Shown here piece by piece: positions 6,040 through 7,726 of a DNA stretch of 7,726 nt; the stretch's first letter is position 1, and every line of letters begins with the position of its first letter. Source of the stretch: CAYPOY01 sp964412395 (GTDB taxonomy: Bacteria > Chloroflexota > Anaerolineae > B4-G1); assembly GCA_964412395.1 (NCBI GenBank), contig CAYPOY010000250.1:1-7726 (forward strand), in the 5' to 3' direction. The notes beneath the pieces were generated by a model. It did not search any database, was not told the DNA's origin, and worked only from the letters and a program-made list of their open reading frames with translations. A program made the position numbers and the translations under genes.

Positions 6040-6291
6040 GTGAACAGTCAACTGGCAAAGGAATTTCGGGAGCGCTGGCAAGCGGTTGCGACCATTGAGG
6101 CCGGAGAGCAAAGGGCTGCCTCCATCGCCCTCCGCTGGCAGCAAACGAACGCCATCTTCCGGCTGGCAATAGACCTGGGATTGCCCCGAGCGGAAGGGGA
6201 TGACGCAGAAATCGAGGCCGTGCGCCGCCGCTGGGCACTACTCAAAGAATCGTCAAGTACCCCTACAGCGCACCGGCGCATTGAGCGATGA
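6040..6291 (+). CDS. Small helical hypothetical protein, 83 residues
   Basis: I do not recognise a named family. The product is small, soluble and mainly helical. Its charged segments FRERWQAVATIEAGEQRA and LRWQQTNAIFRLAIDLGL are followed by a loop and a third helix, AEIEAVRRRWALLKES; the tail from about 71 is Ser/Thr/Arg-rich. The regular spacing of W, L, I and A suggests a three-helix bundle or a protein-interaction module. GTG 6040 is chosen because GGAG (6031-6034) sits 5 bases upstream; GTG 6025 and TTG 5977 are in-frame alternatives. It ends 8 bases before the herA ATG, so it is almost certainly co-transcribed with herA. A role as a small partner of the HerA or nucleotidyltransferase proteins is inference from position only. 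Confidence 0.65.
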   Translation: MNSQLAKEFRERWQAVATIEAGEQRAASIALRWQQTNAIFRLAIDLGLPRAEGDDAEIEAVRRRWALLKESSSTPTAHRRIER

Positions 6292-6299
6292 GGTCTCCC

Positions 6300-7726
6300 A
6301 TGAATGAGCACTCACCAGAAACTGAACTGGAAGCCTTCTTCGGCCCCCGCCCGGCCGAGCCTCAGCCCCTCCAACGGCTGGGTATCGTCGTCAGCGGGAG
6401 CCTCTCCAAGGGGCTGGACGTCAAACTGGACCAGGGCACGGTCATCGAGGGGCTGGCCGTGGGCCGCTACGTCGTCGTGCGCGGGCAGACCGGGCGGCGC
6501 TTCTTCTCTATGGTCACCGACGTGCAACTGGACGCCCTCAACCCGCTCATCGAGAAGGCCCCGCCGGACACCTCCGACCCCTTCCTGGCCCGCGTCTACC
6601 AGGGCACCGCCGTCTTTGGGCGCATCCACATCACGCCGATGCTGGTACTGGATCCCCTCCCTTCCTCCCCCCCGATGGGGGCTTCCCCCCCTTCCTCCCC
6701 CCCGATGGGGGGGAAAGAGGGGGGGCGCGAGCCAAAACCGGTCAAGACCATCCCGGCCCACTTCACCTCGGTCTACCCTGCCAGTGAGGAAGAGGTCGCT
6801 CTCATCTTCGGCCAGGAGACGGAGCCGGGCCACTTCTACGTCGGCGACCCGCTGGAGATGGAGGGCGTCCACGTGGCACTCGACCTGCGTCGCTTCGTCG
6901 AGCGCTCGGCGGGGGTCTTCGGCAAGACAGGCACCGGCAAGACCTTCCTCACGCGCACGCTGCTGGCCGGGCTAACCCGGGAGGAGGTTGCGGTCAACCT
7001 GGTGTTCGATATGCACAATGAGTACGGCTGGAAGAGCCAGGACGAGGCCGGGCAGGAGCTCAAGGGGCTGCGGCAGCTCTTCTCCACCGGGCAGGTCTCA
7101 GTGTTCACACTGGACGAGGAGTCATCCCGGCGGCGGGGGAGCAAGGTGGACGGCGTGGTGCGCATCGGCCACGACCAGATCGAGCCGGAGGACGTAGACA
7201 GCCTCTCCAGCCTGATGGCCCTCTCCGATGTGCAGGTGGGGGCGCTCTACTTCCTGCGGCGACGGCTGGGGCAGCGGTGGGTCGCCCGGCTGCTGGACGA
7301 GGACGACCCGCTGGAGGAACTGGAGAGCGCACTGGAGCGGGGCACCATCCACGGCGGTACGCTGGGGGCCATCCAGCGGAAACTGGGGATGTTCCGCCGC
7401 TTCGACTTCCTCCAAAGGCGGGTGCCGGAGGACCCCGTCCGCCAGATCCTGGACTATCTGGACCGGGGGGTGAACGTCATCCTGGAGTTCGGACGGTACG
7501 GCAGCAGCCTGGAGGCTTATCTGCTGGTGGCCAACTACATTACCCGCCGCATCCATGCCCACTACGTCAAGCGTAAGGAGGAGGCGCTGGGGGAGCGTGG
7601 GAAAGAGCCGCGTCCGCTGGTCATCACCATCGAGGAGGCGCACAAGTTCCTCGACCCTGCTGTCGCCCGGCACACCATCTTCGGCACCATCGCCCGCGAG
7701 TTGCGCAAGTACAACGTCACGCTGCT
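6300..7726 (+). CDS. herA: HerA-type DNA translocase ATPase, 3' truncated by the window
   Basis: This is a HerA/FtsK-superfamily hexameric ATPase that pumps DNA and drives the NurA nuclease in known systems. The 475 residues visible have no stop before the window edge. An N-terminal HAS barrel (about 25-100, QRLGIVVSGSLSKGLDV to MVTDVQLDALNP) precedes the ATPase domain (from about 180). Walker A is GVFGKTGTGKTFL (205-217, K214, T215). The segment FDMHNEYG (236-243) is typical of HerA, and Walker B is LVITIEEAHKFL (440-451, with E445 and E446). A helical insertion spans about 285-390. The Arg finger and C-terminus lie beyond the window. The ATG at 6300 follows TGAGG at 6290-6294. An unusual low-complexity segment (residues 118-148) between barrel and ATPase is encoded by a tandem repeat. 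It closes the visible operon and is the expected partner of the nurA product. Confidence 0.9.
   Translation, partial: MNEHSPETELEAFFGPRPAEPQPLQRLGIVVSGSLSKGLDVKLDQGTVIEGLAVGRYVVVRGQTGRRFFSMVTDVQLDALNPLIEKAPPDTSDPFLARVYQGTAVFGRIHITPMLVLDPLPSSPPMGASPPSSPPMGGKEGGREPKPVKTIPAHFTSVYPASEEEVALIFGQETEPGHFYVGDPLEMEGVHVALDLRRFVERSAGVFGKTGTGKTFLTRTLLAGLTREEVAVNLVFDMHNEYGWKSQDEAGQELKGLRQLFSTGQVSVFTLDEESSRRRGSKVDGVVRIGHDQIEPEDVDSLSSLMALSDVQVGALYFLRRRLGQRWVARLLDEDDPLEELESALERGTIHGGTLGAIQRKLGMFRRFDFLQRRVPEDPVRQILDYLDRGVNVILEFGRYGSSLEAYLLVANYITRRIHAHYVKRKEEALGERGKEPRPLVITIEEAHKFLDPAVARHTIFGTIARELRKYNVTL
6651..6710 (+). repeat. Two 30-bp tandem units in frame inside herA
   Basis: Units 6651-6680 and 6681-6710 match at 27 of 30 positions; the last 20 bases of each (CTTCCTCCCCCCCGATGGGG) are identical. 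C-tracts are followed by G-tracts, so each unit can fold into an imperfect C/G hairpin around CGAT, and a G-rich run continues to about 6725. The unit length is a multiple of three, so the frame is kept, adding the residues DPLPSSPPMG and ASPPSSPPMG. It looks like an intergenic palindromic (REP-like) element caught in an interdomain linker. Confidence 0.8.

Noticed and set aside
6304..6975. A 223-codon plus-strand frame rich in Ser, Arg, Pro and Thr
   Set aside because: It is an out-of-frame reading of herA, whose own frame carries the HAS barrel and Walker A.
7122..7673. A 183-codon minus-strand frame at the right end
   Set aside because: It lies opposite the HerA ATPase domain, including Walker B, and shows no domain of its own.

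Overview
The window is GC-rich and has the gene content of a Chloroflexota-type bacterium (Anaerolineae-like). The clues are an exported glycoside hydrolase with a long Pro/Thr linker, an Mth938-like protein with the WWRKEGHRL signature, and a bacterial nurA/herA pair. The taxonomic assignment is inference; there is no marker gene in the window.

Positions 1-2380 hold two genes read rightwards. The first is an Mth938-like (DUF498) small protein, whose 5' end may lie outside the window. It is followed almost without a gap by a large exported glycoside hydrolase of the clan GH-A (TIM-barrel) type, with N- and C-terminal membrane segments. Positions 2381-2512 hold a short leftward frame with a protein-like C-terminus, apparently broken at a nine-base C tract. 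Positions 2513-3187 encode a leftward two-domain cupin.

The stretch 3188-3334 is a back-to-back promoter region. The leftward promoter has a perfect TATAAT placed so that the cupin transcript should be leaderless. The rightward promoter (TTGCCA, 17 bp, TATAAT) has a perfect 8-bp inverted repeat over its -10 box and drives the second half of the window.

Positions 3335-7726 form a tight rightward operon. Its order is nurA nuclease; a stand-alone HAS-barrel-like protein (4-bp overlap); an MNT/KNTase-type nucleotidyltransferase (9-bp gap); a possible 35-residue microprotein (4-bp overlap); an 83-residue helical protein; and herA, a HerA/FtsK-superfamily DNA translocase cut off by the window end. 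NurA and HerA are an established nuclease/translocase pair that resects DNA ends. Here four other reading frames lie between them, and this is the most interesting feature of the window. A DNA-repair or defence variant of the HerA-NurA machine is a reasonable hypothesis, but the sequence alone does not show which. HerA also carries an in-frame 30-bp tandem repeat between its N-terminal barrel and its ATPase domain.
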